In this document: piece by piece, positions 1-15,755 of the stretch
Numbering within the stretch: position 1 is the first letter of the stretch
Layout: the number at the start of each line of letters is the position of its first letter
Assembly: GCA_037349105.1 (NCBI GenBank)
Contig: JAYJMM010000033.1
Location: forward strand, 124,001-188,000
Source of the DNA: Limnomonas spitsbergensis
Taxonomy: Eukaryota > Chlorophyta > Chlorophyceae > Chlamydomonadales
Direction of reading: 5' to 3'
Length of the DNA stretch: 64,000 nucleotides
Notes under the pieces: generated by a model
Seen by the model: the letters and a program-made list of their open reading frames with translations, nothing else
The model's database searches: none
What the model was told of the DNA's origin: nothing
Program-made: the position numbers and the translations under genes

Positions 1-3000
1 AATCAGCTGCAGACCAGTGATTAATCAGCTGCAGACCAGTGATTAATCAGCTGCAGACCAGTGATTAATCAGCTGCAGACCAGTGATTAATCAGCTGCAG
101 ACCAGTGATTAATCAGCTGCAGACCAGTGATTAATCAGCTGCAGACCAGTGATTAATCAGCTGCAGACCAGTGATTAATCAGCTGCAGACCAGTGATTAA
201 TCAGCTGCAGACCAGTGATTAATCAGCTGCAGACCAGTGATTAATCAGCTGCAGACCAGTGATTAATCAGCTGCAGACCAGTGATTAATCAGCTGCAGAC
301 CAGTGATTAATCAGCTGCAGACCAGTGATTAATCAGCTGCAGACCAGTGATTAATCAGCTGCAGACCAGTGATTAATCAGCTGCAGACCAGTGATTAATC
401 AGCTGCAGACCAGTGATTAATCAGCTGCAGACCAGTGATTAATCAGCTGCAGACCAGTGATTAATCAGCTGCAGACCAGTGATTAATCAGCTGCAGACCA
501 GTGATTAATCAGCTGCAGACCAGTGATTAATCAGCTGCAGACCAGTGATTAATCAGCTGCAGACCAGTGATTAATCAGCTGCAGACCAGTGATTAATCAG
601 CTGCAGACCAGTGATTAATCAGCTGCAGACCAGTGATTAATCAGCTGCAGACCAGTGATTAATCAGCTGCAGACCAGTGATTAATCAGCTGCAGACCAGT
701 GATTAATCAGCTGCAGACCAGTGATTAATCAGCTGCAGACCAGTGATTAATCAGCTGCAGACCAGTGATTAATCAGCTGCAGACCAGTGATTAATCAGCT
801 GCAGACCAGTGATTAATCAGCTGCAGACCAGTGATTAATCAGCTGCAGACCAGTGATTAATCAGCTGCAGACCAGTGATTAATCAGCTGCAGACCAGTGA
901 TTAATCAGCTGCAGACCAGTGATTAATCAGCTGCAGACCAGTGATTAATCAGCTGCAGACCAGTGATTAATCAGCTGCAGACCAGTGATTAATCAGCTGC
1001 AGACCAGTGATTAATCAGCTGCAGACCAGTGATTAATCAGCTGCAGACCAGTGATTAATCAGCTGCAGACCAGTGATTAATCAGCTGCAGACCAGTGATT
1101 AATCAGCTGCAGACCAGTGATTAATCAGCTGCAGACCAGTGATTAATCAGCTGCAGACCAGTGATTAATCAGCTGCAGACCAGTGATTAATCAGCTGCAG
1201 ACCAGTGATTAATCAGCTGCAGACCAGTGATTAATCAGCTGCAGACCAGTGATTAATCAGCTGCAGACCAGTGATTAATCAGCTGCAGACCAGTGATTAA
1301 TCAGCTGCAGACCAGTGATTAATCAGCTGCAGACCAGTGATTAATCAGCTGCAGACCAGTGATTAATCAGCTGCAGACCAGTGATTAATCAGCTGCAGAC
1401 CAGTGATTAATCAGCTGCAGACCAGTGATTAATCAGCTGCAGACCAGTGATTAATCAGCTGCAGACCAGTGATTAATCAGCTGCAGACCAGTGATTAATC
1501 AGCTGCAGACCAGTGATTAATCAGCTGCAGACCAGTGATTAATCAGCTGCAGACCAGTGATTAATCAGCTGCAGACCAGTGATTAATCAGCTGCAGACCA
1601 GTGATTAATCAGCTGCAGACCAGTGATTAATCAGCTGCAGACCAGTGATTAATCAGCTGCAGACCAGTGATTAATCAGCTGCAGACCAGTGATTAATCAG
1701 CTGCAGACCAGTGATTAATCAGCTGCAGACCAGTGATTAATCAGCTGCAGACCAGTGATTAATCAGCTGCAGACCAGTGATTAATCAGCTGCAGACCAGT
1801 GATTAATCAGCTGCAGACCAGTGATTAATCAGCTGCAGACCAGTGATTAATCAGCTGCAGACCAGTGATTAATCAGCTGCAGACCAGTGATTAATCAGCT
1901 GCAGACCAGTGATTAATCAGCTGCAGACCAGTGATTAATCAGCTGCAGACCAGTGATTAATCAGCTGCAGACCAGTGATTAATCAGCTGCAGACCAGTGA
2001 TTAATCAGCTGCAGACCAGTGATTAATCAGCTGCAGACCAGTGATTAATCAGCTGCAGACCAGTGATTAATCAGCTGCAGACCAGTGATTAATCAGCTGC
2101 AGACCAGTGATTAATCAGCTGCAGACCAGTGATTAATCAGCTGCAGACCAGTGATTAATCAGCTGCAGACCAGTGATTAATCAGCTGCAGACCAGTGATT
2201 AATCAGCTGCAGACCAGTGATTAATCAGCTGCAGACCAGTGATTAATCAGCTGCAGACCAGTGATTAATCAGCTGCAGACCAGTGATTAATCAGCTGCAG
2301 ACCAGTGATTAATCAGCTGCAGACCAGTGATTAATCAGCTGCAGACCAGTGATTAATCAGCTGCAGACCAGTGATTAATCAGCTGCAGACCAGTGATTAA
2401 TCAGCTGCAGACCAGTGATTAATCAGCTGCAGACCAGTGATTAATCAGCTGCAGACCAGTGATTAATCAGCTGCAGACCAGTGATTAATCAGCTGCAGAC
2501 CAGTGATTAATCAGCTGCAGACCAGTGATTAATCAGCTGCAGACCAGTGATTAATCAGCTGCAGACCAGTGATTAATCAGCTGCAGACCAGTGATTAATC
2601 AGCTGCAGACCAGTGATTAATCAGCTGCAGACCAGTGATTAATCAGCTGCAGACCAGTGATTAATCAGCTGCAGACCAGTGATTAATCAGCTGCAGACCA
2701 GTGATTAATCAGCTGCAGACCAGTGATTAATCAGCTGCAGACCAGTGATTAATCAGCTGCAGACCAGTGATTAATCAGCTGCAGACCAGTGATTAATCAG
2801 CTGCAGACCAGTGATTAATCAGCTGCAGACCAGTGATTAATCAGCTGCAGACCAGTGATTAATCAGCTGCAGACCAGTGATTAATCAGCTGCAGACCAGT
2901 GATTAATCAGCTGCAGACCAGTGATTAATCAGCTGCAGACCAGTGATTAATCAGCTGCAGACCAGTGATTAATCAGCTGCAGACCAGTGATTAATCAGCT

Positions 3001-6000
3001 GCAGACCAGTGATTAATCAGCTGCAGACCAGTGATTAATCAGCTGCAGACCAGTGATTAATCAGCTGCAGACCAGTGATTAATCAGCTGCAGACCAGTGA
3101 TTAATCAGCTGCAGACCAGTGATTAATCAGCTGCAGACCAGTGATTAATCAGCTGCAGACCAGTGATTAATCAGCTGCAGACCAGTGATTAATCAGCTGC
3201 AGACCAGTGATTAATCAGCTGCAGACCAGTGATTAATCAGCTGCAGACCAGTGATTAATCAGCTGCAGACCAGTGATTAATCAGCTGCAGACCAGTGATT
3301 AATCAGCTGCAGACCAGTGATTAATCAGCTGCAGACCAGTGATTAATCAGCTGCAGACCAGTGATTAATCAGCTGCAGACCAGTGATTAATCAGCTGCAG
3401 ACCAGTGATTAATCAGCTGCAGACCAGTGATTAATCAGCTGCAGACCAGTGATTAATCAGCTGCAGACCAGTGATTAATCAGCTGCAGACCAGTGATTAA
3501 TCAGCTGCAGACCAGTGATTAATCAGCTGCAGACCAGTGATTAATCAGCTGCAGACCAGTGATTAATCAGCTGCAGACCAGTGATTAATCAGCTGCAGAC
3601 CAGTGATTAATCAGCTGCAGACCAGTGATTAATCAGCTGCAGACCAGTGATTAATCAGCTGCAGACCAGTGATTAATCAGCTGCAGACCAGTGATTAATC
3701 AGCTGCAGACCAGTGATTAATCAGCTGCAGACCAGTGATTAATCAGCTGCAGACCAGTGATTAATCAGCTGCAGACCAGTGATTAATCAGCTGCAGACCA
3801 GTGATTAATCAGCTGCAGACCAGTGATTAATCAGCTGCAGACCAGTGATTAATCAGCTGCAGACCAGTGATTAATCAGCTGCAGACCAGTGATTAATCAG
3901 CTGCAGACCAGTGATTAATCAGCTGCAGACCAGTGATTAATCAGCTGCAGACCAGTGATTAATCAGCTGCAGACCAGTGATTAATCAGCTGCAGACCAGT
4001 GATTAATCAGCTGCAGACCAGTGATTAATCAGCTGCAGACCAGTGATTAATCAGCTGCAGACCAGTGATTAATCAGCTGCAGACCAGTGATTAATCAGCT
4101 GCAGACCAGTGATTAATCAGCTGCAGACCAGTGATTAATCAGCTGCAGACCAGTGATTAATCAGCTGCAGACCAGTGATTAATCAGCTGCAGACCAGTGA
4201 TTAATCAGCTGCAGACCAGTGATTAATCAGCTGCAGACCAGTGATTAATCAGCTGCAGACCAGTGATTAATCAGCTGCAGACCAGTGATTAATCAGCTGC
4301 AGACCAGTGATTAATCAGCTGCAGACCAGTGATTAATCAGCTGCAGACCAGTGATTAATCAGCTGCAGACCAGTGATTAATCAGCTGCAGACCAGTGATT
4401 AATCAGCTGCAGACCAGTGATTAATCAGCTGCAGACCAGTGATTAATCAGCTGCAGACCAGTGATTAATCAGCTGCAGACCAGTGATTAATCAGCTGCAG
4501 ACCAGTGATTAATCAGCTGCAGACCAGTGATTAATCAGCTGCAGACCAGTGATTAATCAGCTGCAGACCAGTGATTAATCAGCTGCAGACCAGTGATTAA
4601 TCAGCTGCAGACCAGTGATTAATCAGCTGCAGACCAGTGATTAATCAGCTGCAGACCAGTGATTAATCAGCTGCAGACCAGTGATTAATCAGCTGCAGAC
4701 CAGTGATTAATCAGCTGCAGACCAGTGATTAATCAGCTGCAGACCAGTGATTAATCAGCTGCAGACCAGTGATTAATCAGCTGCAGACCAGTGATTAATC
4801 AGCTGCAGACCAGTGATTAATCAGCTGCAGACCAGTGATTAATCAGCTGCAGACCAGTGATTAATCAGCTGCAGACCAGTGATTAATCAGCTGCAGACCA
4901 GTGATTAATCAGCTGCAGACCAGTGATTAATCAGCTGCAGACCAGTGATTAATCAGCTGCAGACCAGTGATTAATCAGCTGCAGACCAGTGATTAATCAG
5001 CTGCAGACCAGTGATTAATCAGCTGCAGACCAGTGATTAATCAGCTGCAGACCAGTGATTAATCAGCTGCAGACCAGTGATTAATCAGCTGCAGACCAGT
5101 GATTAATCAGCTGCAGACCAGTGATTAATCAGCTGCAGACCAGTGATTAATCAGCTGCAGACCAGTGATTAATCAGCTGCAGACCAGTGATTAATCAGCT
5201 GCAGACCAGTGATTAATCAGCTGCAGACCAGTGATTAATCAGCTGCAGACCAGTGATTAATCAGCTGCAGACCAGTGATTAATCAGCTGCAGACCAGTGA
5301 TTAATCAGCTGCAGACCAGTGATTAATCAGCTGCAGACCAGTGATTAATCAGCTGCAGACCAGTGATTAATCAGCTGCAGACCAGTGATTAATCAGCTGC
5401 AGACCAGTGATTAATCAGCTGCAGACCAGTGATTAATCAGCTGCAGACCAGTGATTAATCAGCTGCAGACCAGTGATTAATCAGCTGCAGACCAGTGATT
5501 AATCAGCTGCAGACCAGTGATTAATCAGCTGCAGACCAGTGATTAATCAGCTGCAGACCAGTGATTAATCAGCTGCAGACCAGTGATTAATCAGCTGCAG
5601 ACCAGTGATTAATCAGCTGCAGACCAGTGATTAATCAGCTGCAGACCAGTGATTAATCAGCTGCAGACCAGTGATTAATCAGCTGCAGACCAGTGATTAA
5701 TCAGCTGCAGACCAGTGATTAATCAGCTGCAGACCAGTGATTAATCAGCTGCAGACCAGTGATTAATCAGCTGCAGACCAGTGATTAATCAGCTGCAGAC
5801 CAGTGATTAATCAGCTGCAGACCAGTGATTAATCAGCTGCAGACCAGTGATTAATCAGCTGCAGACCAGTGATTAATCAGCTGCAGACCAGTGATTAATC
5901 AGCTGCAGACCAGTGATTAATCAGCTGCAGACCAGTGATTAATCAGCTGCAGACCAGTGATTAATCAGCTGCAGACCAGTGATTAATCAGCTGCAGACCA

Positions 6001-9000
6001 GTGATTAATCAGCTGCAGACCAGTGATTAATCAGCTGCAGACCAGTGATTAATCAGCTGCAGACCAGTGATTAATCAGCTGCAGACCAGTGATTAATCAG
6101 CTGCAGACCAGTGATTAATCAGCTGCAGACCAGTGATTAATCAGCTGCAGACCAGTGATTAATCAGCTGCAGACCAGTGATTAATCAGCTGCAGACCAGT
6201 GATTAATCAGCTGCAGACCAGTGATTAATCAGCTGCAGACCAGTGATTAATCAGCTGCAGACCAGTGATTAATCAGCTGCAGACCAGTGATTAATCAGCT
6301 GCAGACCAGTGATTAATCAGCTGCAGACCAGTGATTAATCAGCTGCAGACCAGTGATTAATCAGCTGCAGACCAGTGATTAATCAGCTGCAGACCAGTGA
6401 TTAATCAGCTGCAGACCAGTGATTAATCAGCTGCAGACCAGTGATTAATCAGCTGCAGACCAGTGATTAATCAGCTGCAGACCAGTGATTAATCAGCTGC
6501 AGACCAGTGATTAATCAGCTGCAGACCAGTGATTAATCAGCTGCAGACCAGTGATTAATCAGCTGCAGACCAGTGATTAATCAGCTGCAGACCAGTGATT
6601 AATCAGCTGCAGACCAGTGATTAATCAGCTGCAGACCAGTGATTAATCAGCTGCAGACCAGTGATTAATCAGCTGCAGACCAGTGATTAATCAGCTGCAG
6701 ACCAGTGATTAATCAGCTGCAGACCAGTGATTAATCAGCTGCAGACCAGTGATTAATCAGCTGCAGACCAGTGATTAATCAGCTGCAGACCAGTGATTAA
6801 TCAGCTGCAGACCAGTGATTAATCAGCTGCAGACCAGTGATTAATCAGCTGCAGACCAGTGATTAATCAGCTGCAGACCAGTGATTAATCAGCTGCAGAC
6901 CAGTGATTAATCAGCTGCAGACCAGTGATTAATCAGCTGCAGACCAGTGATTAATCAGCTGCAGACCAGTGATTAATCAGCTGCAGACCAGTGATTAATC
7001 AGCTGCAGACCAGTGATTAATCAGCTGCAGACCAGTGATTAATCAGCTGCAGACCAGTGATTAATCAGCTGCAGACCAGTGATTAATCAGCTGCAGACCA
7101 GTGATTAATCAGCTGCAGACCAGTGATTAATCAGCTGCAGACCAGTGATTAATCAGCTGCAGACCAGTGATTAATCAGCTGCAGACCAGTGATTAATCAG
7201 CTGCAGACCAGTGATTAATCAGCTGCAGACCAGTGATTAATCAGCTGCAGACCAGTGATTAATCAGCTGCAGACCAGTGATTAATCAGCTGCAGACCAGT
7301 GATTAATCAGCTGCAGACCAGTGATTAATCAGCTGCAGACCAGTGATTAATCAGCTGCAGACCAGTGATTAATCAGCTGCAGACCAGTGATTAATCAGCT
7401 GCAGACCAGTGATTAATCAGCTGCAGACCAGTGATTAATCAGCTGCAGACCAGTGATTAATCAGCTGCAGACCAGTGATTAATCAGCTGCAGACCAGTGA
7501 TTAATCAGCTGCAGACCAGTGATTAATCAGCTGCAGACCAGTGATTAATCAGCTGCAGACCAGTGATTAATCAGCTGCAGACCAGTGATTAATCAGCTGC
7601 AGACCAGTGATTAATCAGCTGCAGACCAGTGATTAATCAGCTGCAGACCAGTGATTAATCAGCTGCAGACCAGTGATTAATCAGCTGCAGACCAGTGATT
7701 AATCAGCTGCAGACCAGTGATTAATCAGCTGCAGACCAGTGATTAATCAGCTGCAGACCAGTGATTAATCAGCTGCAGACCAGTGATTAATCAGCTGCAG
7801 ACCAGTGATTAATCAGCTGCAGACCAGTGATTAATCAGCTGCAGACCAGTGATTAATCAGCTGCAGACCAGTGATTAATCAGCTGCAGACCAGTGATTAA
7901 TCAGCTGCAGACCAGTGATTAATCAGCTGCAGACCAGTGATTAATCAGCTGCAGACCAGTGATTAATCAGCTGCAGACCAGTGATTAATCAGCTGCAGAC
8001 CAGTGATTAATCAGCTGCAGACCAGTGATTAATCAGCTGCAGACCAGTGATTAATCAGCTGCAGACCAGTGATTAATCAGCTGCAGACCAGTGATTAATC
8101 AGCTGCAGACCAGTGATTAATCAGCTGCAGACCAGTGATTAATCAGCTGCAGACCAGTGATTAATCAGCTGCAGACCAGTGATTAATCAGCTGCAGACCA
8201 GTGATTAATCAGCTGCAGACCAGTGATTAATCAGCTGCAGACCAGTGATTAATCAGCTGCAGACCAGTGATTAATCAGCTGCAGACCAGTGATTAATCAG
8301 CTGCAGACCAGTGATTAATCAGCTGCAGACCAGTGATTAATCAGCTGCAGACCAGTGATTAATCAGCTGCAGACCAGTGATTAATCAGCTGCAGACCAGT
8401 GATTAATCAGCTGCAGACCAGTGATTAATCAGCTGCAGACCAGTGATTAATCAGCTGCAGACCAGTGATTAATCAGCTGCAGACCAGTGATTAATCAGCT
8501 GCAGACCAGTGATTAATCAGCTGCAGACCAGTGATTAATCAGCTGCAGACCAGTGATTAATCAGCTGCAGACCAGTGATTAATCAGCTGCAGACCAGTGA
8601 TTAATCAGCTGCAGACCAGTGATTAATCAGCTGCAGACCAGTGATTAATCAGCTGCAGACCAGTGATTAATCAGCTGCAGACCAGTGATTAATCAGCTGC
8701 AGACCAGTGATTAATCAGCTGCAGACCAGTGATTAATCAGCTGCAGACCAGTGATTAATCAGCTGCAGACCAGTGATTAATCAGCTGCAGACCAGTGATT
8801 AATCAGCTGCAGACCAGTGATTAATCAGCTGCAGACCAGTGATTAATCAGCTGCAGACCAGTGATTAATCAGCTGCAGACCAGTGATTAATCAGCTGCAG
8901 ACCAGTGATTAATCAGCTGCAGACCAGTGATTAATCAGCTGCAGACCAGTGATTAATCAGCTGCAGACCAGTGATTAATCAGCTGCAGACCAGTGATTAA

Positions 9001-12000
9001 TCAGCTGCAGACCAGTGATTAATCAGCTGCAGACCAGTGATTAATCAGCTGCAGACCAGTGATTAATCAGCTGCAGACCAGTGATTAATCAGCTGCAGAC
9101 CAGTGATTAATCAGCTGCAGACCAGTGATTAATCAGCTGCAGACCAGTGATTAATCAGCTGCAGACCAGTGATTAATCAGCTGCAGACCAGTGATTAATC
9201 AGCTGCAGACCAGTGATTAATCAGCTGCAGACCAGTGATTAATCAGCTGCAGACCAGTGATTAATCAGCTGCAGACCAGTGATTAATCAGCTGCAGACCA
9301 GTGATTAATCAGCTGCAGACCAGTGATTAATCAGCTGCAGACCAGTGATTAATCAGCTGCAGACCAGTGATTAATCAGCTGCAGACCAGTGATTAATCAG
9401 CTGCAGACCAGTGATTAATCAGCTGCAGACCAGTGATTAATCAGCTGCAGACCAGTGATTAATCAGCTGCAGACCAGTGATTAATCAGCTGCAGACCAGT
9501 GATTAATCAGCTGCAGACCAGTGATTAATCAGCTGCAGACCAGTGATTAATCAGCTGCAGACCAGTGATTAATCAGCTGCAGACCAGTGATTAATCAGCT
9601 GCAGACCAGTGATTAATCAGCTGCAGACCAGTGATTAATCAGCTGCAGACCAGTGATTAATCAGCTGCAGACCAGTGATTAATCAGCTGCAGACCAGTGA
9701 TTAATCAGCTGCAGACCAGTGATTAATCAGCTGCAGACCAGTGATTAATCAGCTGCAGACCAGTGATTAATCAGCTGCAGACCAGTGATTAATCAGCTGC
9801 AGACCAGTGATTAATCAGCTGCAGACCAGTGATTAATCAGCTGCAGACCAGTGATTAATCAGCTGCAGACCAGTGATTAATCAGCTGCAGACCAGTGATT
9901 AATCAGCTGCAGACCAGTGATTAATCAGCTGCAGACCAGTGATTAATCAGCTGCAGACCAGTGATTAATCAGCTGCAGACCAGTGATTAATCAGCTGCAG
10001 ACCAGTGATTAATCAGCTGCAGACCAGTGATTAATCAGCTGCAGACCAGTGATTAATCAGCTGCAGACCAGTGATTAATCAGCTGCAGACCAGTGATTAA
10101 TCAGCTGCAGACCAGTGATTAATCAGCTGCAGACCAGTGATTAATCAGCTGCAGACCAGTGATTAATCAGCTGCAGACCAGTGATTAATCAGCTGCAGAC
10201 CAGTGATTAATCAGCTGCAGACCAGTGATTAATCAGCTGCAGACCAGTGATTAATCAGCTGCAGACCAGTGATTAATCAGCTGCAGACCAGTGATTAATC
10301 AGCTGCAGACCAGTGATTAATCAGCTGCAGACCAGTGATTAATCAGCTGCAGACCAGTGATTAATCAGCTGCAGACCAGTGATTAATCAGCTGCAGACCA
10401 GTGATTAATCAGCTGCAGACCAGTGATTAATCAGCTGCAGACCAGTGATTAATCAGCTGCAGACCAGTGATTAATCAGCTGCAGACCAGTGATTAATCAG
10501 CTGCAGACCAGTGATTAATCAGCTGCAGACCAGTGATTAATCAGCTGCAGACCAGTGATTAATCAGCTGCAGACCAGTGATTAATCAGCTGCAGACCAGT
10601 GATTAATCAGCTGCAGACCAGTGATTAATCAGCTGCAGACCAGTGATTAATCAGCTGCAGACCAGTGATTAATCAGCTGCAGACCAGTGATTAATCAGCT
10701 GCAGACCAGTGATTAATCAGCTGCAGACCAGTGATTAATCAGCTGCAGACCAGTGATTAATCAGCTGCAGACCAGTGATTAATCAGCTGCAGACCAGTGA
10801 TTAATCAGCTGCAGACCAGTGATTAATCAGCTGCAGACCAGTGATTAATCAGCTGCAGACCAGTGATTAATCAGCTGCAGACCAGTGATTAATCAGCTGC
10901 AGACCAGTGATTAATCAGCTGCAGACCAGTGATTAATCAGCTGCAGACCAGTGATTAATCAGCTGCAGACCAGTGATTAATCAGCTGCAGACCAGTGATT
11001 AATCAGCTGCAGACCAGTGATTAATCAGCTGCAGACCAGTGATTAATCAGCTGCAGACCAGTGATTAATCAGCTGCAGACCAGTGATTAATCAGCTGCAG
11101 ACCAGTGATTAATCAGCTGCAGACCAGTGATTAATCAGCTGCAGACCAGTGATTAATCAGCTGCAGACCAGTGATTAATCAGCTGCAGACCAGTGATTAA
11201 TCAGCTGCAGACCAGTGATTAATCAGCTGCAGACCAGTGATTAATCAGCTGCAGACCAGTGATTAATCAGCTGCAGACCAGTGATTAATCAGCTGCAGAC
11301 CAGTGATTAATCAGCTGCAGACCAGTGATTAATCAGCTGCAGACCAGTGATTAATCAGCTGCAGACCAGTGATTAATCAGCTGCAGACCAGTGATTAATC
11401 AGCTGCAGACCAGTGATTAATCAGCTGCAGACCAGTGATTAATCAGCTGCAGACCAGTGATTAATCAGCTGCAGACCAGTGATTAATCAGCTGCAGACCA
11501 GTGATTAATCAGCTGCAGACCAGTGATTAATCAGCTGCAGACCAGTGATTAATCAGCTGCAGACCAGTGATTAATCAGCTGCAGACCAGTGATTAATCAG
11601 CTGCAGACCAGTGATTAATCAGCTGCAGACCAGTGATTAATCAGCTGCAGACCAGTGATTAATCAGCTGCAGACCAGTGATTAATCAGCTGCAGACCAGT
11701 GATTAATCAGCTGCAGACCAGTGATTAATCAGCTGCAGACCAGTGATTAATCAGCTGCAGACCAGTGATTAATCAGCTGCAGACCAGTGATTAATCAGCT
11801 GCAGACCAGTGATTAATCAGCTGCAGACCAGTGATTAATCAGCTGCAGACCAGTGATTAATCAGCTGCAGACCAGTGATTAATCAGCTGCAGACCAGTGA
11901 TTAATCAGCTGCAGACCAGTGATTAATCAGCTGCAGACCAGTGATTAATCAGCTGCAGACCAGTGATTAATCAGCTGCAGACCAGTGATTAATCAGCTGC

Positions 12001-15000
12001 AGACCAGTGATTAATCAGCTGCAGACCAGTGATTAATCAGCTGCAGACCAGTGATTAATCAGCTGCAGACCAGTGATTAATCAGCTGCAGACCAGTGATT
12101 AATCAGCTGCAGACCAGTGATTAATCAGCTGCAGACCAGTGATTAATCAGCTGCAGACCAGTGATTAATCAGCTGCAGACCAGTGATTAATCAGCTGCAG
12201 ACCAGTGATTAATCAGCTGCAGACCAGTGATTAATCAGCTGCAGACCAGTGATTAATCAGCTGCAGACCAGTGATTAATCAGCTGCAGACCAGTGATTAA
12301 TCAGCTGCAGACCAGTGATTAATCAGCTGCAGACCAGTGATTAATCAGCTGCAGACCAGTGATTAATCAGCTGCAGACCAGTGATTAATCAGCTGCAGAC
12401 CAGTGATTAATCAGCTGCAGACCAGTGATTAATCAGCTGCAGACCAGTGATTAATCAGCTGCAGACCAGTGATTAATCAGCTGCAGACCAGTGATTAATC
12501 AGCTGCAGACCAGTGATTAATCAGCTGCAGACCAGTGATTAATCAGCTGCAGACCAGTGATTAATCAGCTGCAGACCAGTGATTAATCAGCTGCAGACCA
12601 GTGATTAATCAGCTGCAGACCAGTGATTAATCAGCTGCAGACCAGTGATTAATCAGCTGCAGACCAGTGATTAATCAGCTGCAGACCAGTGATTAATCAG
12701 CTGCAGACCAGTGATTAATCAGCTGCAGACCAGTGATTAATCAGCTGCAGACCAGTGATTAATCAGCTGCAGACCAGTGATTAATCAGCTGCAGACCAGT
12801 GATTAATCAGCTGCAGACCAGTGATTAATCAGCTGCAGACCAGTGATTAATCAGCTGCAGACCAGTGATTAATCAGCTGCAGACCAGTGATTAATCAGCT
12901 GCAGACCAGTGATTAATCAGCTGCAGACCAGTGATTAATCAGCTGCAGACCAGTGATTAATCAGCTGCAGACCAGTGATTAATCAGCTGCAGACCAGTGA
13001 TTAATCAGCTGCAGACCAGTGATTAATCAGCTGCAGACCAGTGATTAATCAGCTGCAGACCAGTGATTAATCAGCTGCAGACCAGTGATTAATCAGCTGC
13101 AGACCAGTGATTAATCAGCTGCAGACCAGTGATTAATCAGCTGCAGACCAGTGATTAATCAGCTGCAGACCAGTGATTAATCAGCTGCAGACCAGTGATT
13201 AATCAGCTGCAGACCAGTGATTAATCAGCTGCAGACCAGTGATTAATCAGCTGCAGACCAGTGATTAATCAGCTGCAGACCAGTGATTAATCAGCTGCAG
13301 ACCAGTGATTAATCAGCTGCAGACCAGTGATTAATCAGCTGCAGACCAGTGATTAATCAGCTGCAGACCAGTGATTAATCAGCTGCAGACCAGTGATTAA
13401 TCAGCTGCAGACCAGTGATTAATCAGCTGCAGACCAGTGATTAATCAGCTGCAGACCAGTGATTAATCAGCTGCAGACCAGTGATTAATCAGCTGCAGAC
13501 CAGTGATTAATCAGCTGCAGACCAGTGATTAATCAGCTGCAGACCAGTGATTAATCAGCTGCAGACCAGTGATTAATCAGCTGCAGACCAGTGATTAATC
13601 AGCTGCAGACCAGTGATTAATCAGCTGCAGACCAGTGATTAATCAGCTGCAGACCAGTGATTAATCAGCTGCAGACCAGTGATTAATCAGCTGCAGACCA
13701 GTGATTAATCAGCTGCAGACCAGTGATTAATCAGCTGCAGACCAGTGATTAATCAGCTGCAGACCAGTGATTAATCAGCTGCAGACCAGTGATTAATCAG
13801 CTGCAGACCAGTGATTAATCAGCTGCAGACCAGTGATTAATCAGCTGCAGACCAGTGATTAATCAGCTGCAGACCAGTGATTAATCAGCTGCAGACCAGT
13901 GATTAATCAGCTGCAGACCAGTGATTAATCAGCTGCAGACCAGTGATTAATCAGCTGCAGACCAGTGATTAATCAGCTGCAGACCAGTGATTAATCAGCT
14001 GCAGACCAGTGATTAATCAGCTGCAGACCAGTGATTAATCAGCTGCAGACCAGTGATTAATCAGCTGCAGACCAGTGATTAATCAGCTGCAGACCAGTGA
14101 TTAATCAGCTGCAGACCAGTGATTAATCAGCTGCAGACCAGTGATTAATCAGCTGCAGACCAGTGATTAATCAGCTGCAGACCAGTGATTAATCAGCTGC
14201 AGACCAGTGATTAATCAGCTGCAGACCAGTGATTAATCAGCTGCAGACCAGTGATTAATCAGCTGCAGACCAGTGATTAATCAGCTGCAGACCAGTGATT
14301 AATCAGCTGCAGACCAGTGATTAATCAGCTGCAGACCAGTGATTAATCAGCTGCAGACCAGTGATTAATCAGCTGCAGACCAGTGATTAATCAGCTGCAG
14401 ACCAGTGATTAATCAGCTGCAGACCAGTGATTAATCAGCTGCAGACCAGTGATTAATCAGCTGCAGACCAGTGATTAATCAGCTGCAGACCAGTGATTAA
14501 TCAGCTGCAGACCAGTGATTAATCAGCTGCAGACCAGTGATTAATCAGCTGCAGACCAGTGATTAATCAGCTGCAGACCAGTGATTAATCAGCTGCAGAC
14601 CAGTGATTAATCAGCTGCAGACCAGTGATTAATCAGCTGCAGACCAGTGATTAATCAGCTGCAGACCAGTGATTAATCAGCTGCAGACCAGTGATTAATC
14701 AGCTGCAGACCAGTGATTAATCAGCTGCAGACCAGTGATTAATCAGCTGCAGACCAGTGATTAATCAGCTGCAGACCAGTGATTAATCAGCTGCAGACCA
14801 GTGATTAATCAGCTGCAGACCAGTGATTAATCAGCTGCAGACCAGTGATTAATCAGCTGCAGACCAGTGATTAATCAGCTGCAGACCAGTGATTAATCAG
14901 CTGCAGACCAGTGATTAATCAGCTGCAGACCAGTGATTAATCAGCTGCAGACCAGTGATTAATCAGCTGCAGACCAGTGATTAATCAGCTGCAGACCAGT

Positions 15001-15730
15001 GATTAATCAGCTGCAGACCAGTGATTAATCAGCTGCAGACCAGTGATTAATCAGCTGCAGACCAGTGATTAATCAGCTGCAGACCAGTGATTAATCAGCT
15101 GCAGACCAGTGATTAATCAGCTGCAGACCAGTGATTAATCAGCTGCAGACCAGTGATTAATCAGCTGCAGACCAGTGATTAATCAGCTGCAGACCAGTGA
15201 TTAATCAGCTGCAGACCAGTGATTAATCAGCTGCAGACCAGTGATTAATCAGCTGCAGACCAGTGATTAATCAGCTGCAGACCAGTGATTAATCAGCTGC
15301 AGACCAGTGATTAATCAGCTGCAGACCAGTGATTAATCAGCTGCAGACCAGTGATTAATCAGCTGCAGACCAGTGATTAATCAGCTGCAGACCAGTGATT
15401 AATCAGCTGCAGACCAGTGATTAATCAGCTGCAGACCAGTGATTAATCAGCTGCAGACCAGTGATTAATCAGCTGCAGACCAGTGATTAATCAGCTGCAG
15501 ACCAGTGATTAATCAGCTGCAGACCAGTGATTAATCAGCTGCAGACCAGTGATTAATCAGCTGCAGACCAGTGATTAATCAGCTGCAGACCAGTGATTAA
15601 TCAGCTGCAGACCAGTGATTAATCAGCTGCAGACCAGTGATTAATCAGCTGCAGACCAGTGATTAATCAGCTGCAGACCAGTGATTAATCAGCTGCAGAC
15701 CAGTGATTAATCAGCTGCAGACCAGTGATT

Positions 15731-15755
15731 AATCAGCAGCTGCAGACCAGTGATT
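15731..15755. repeat. Lone 25-bp satellite monomer (CAG insertion)
   Basis: This is the first departure from perfect repetition. The monomer reads AATCAGCAGCTGCAG, with one extra CAG beside the existing CAGCTGCAG, making 25 bp and shifting the register of everything to the right by 3 bases. It is a simple trinucleotide slippage event and marks the right end of the invariant block. Confidence 0.95.
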
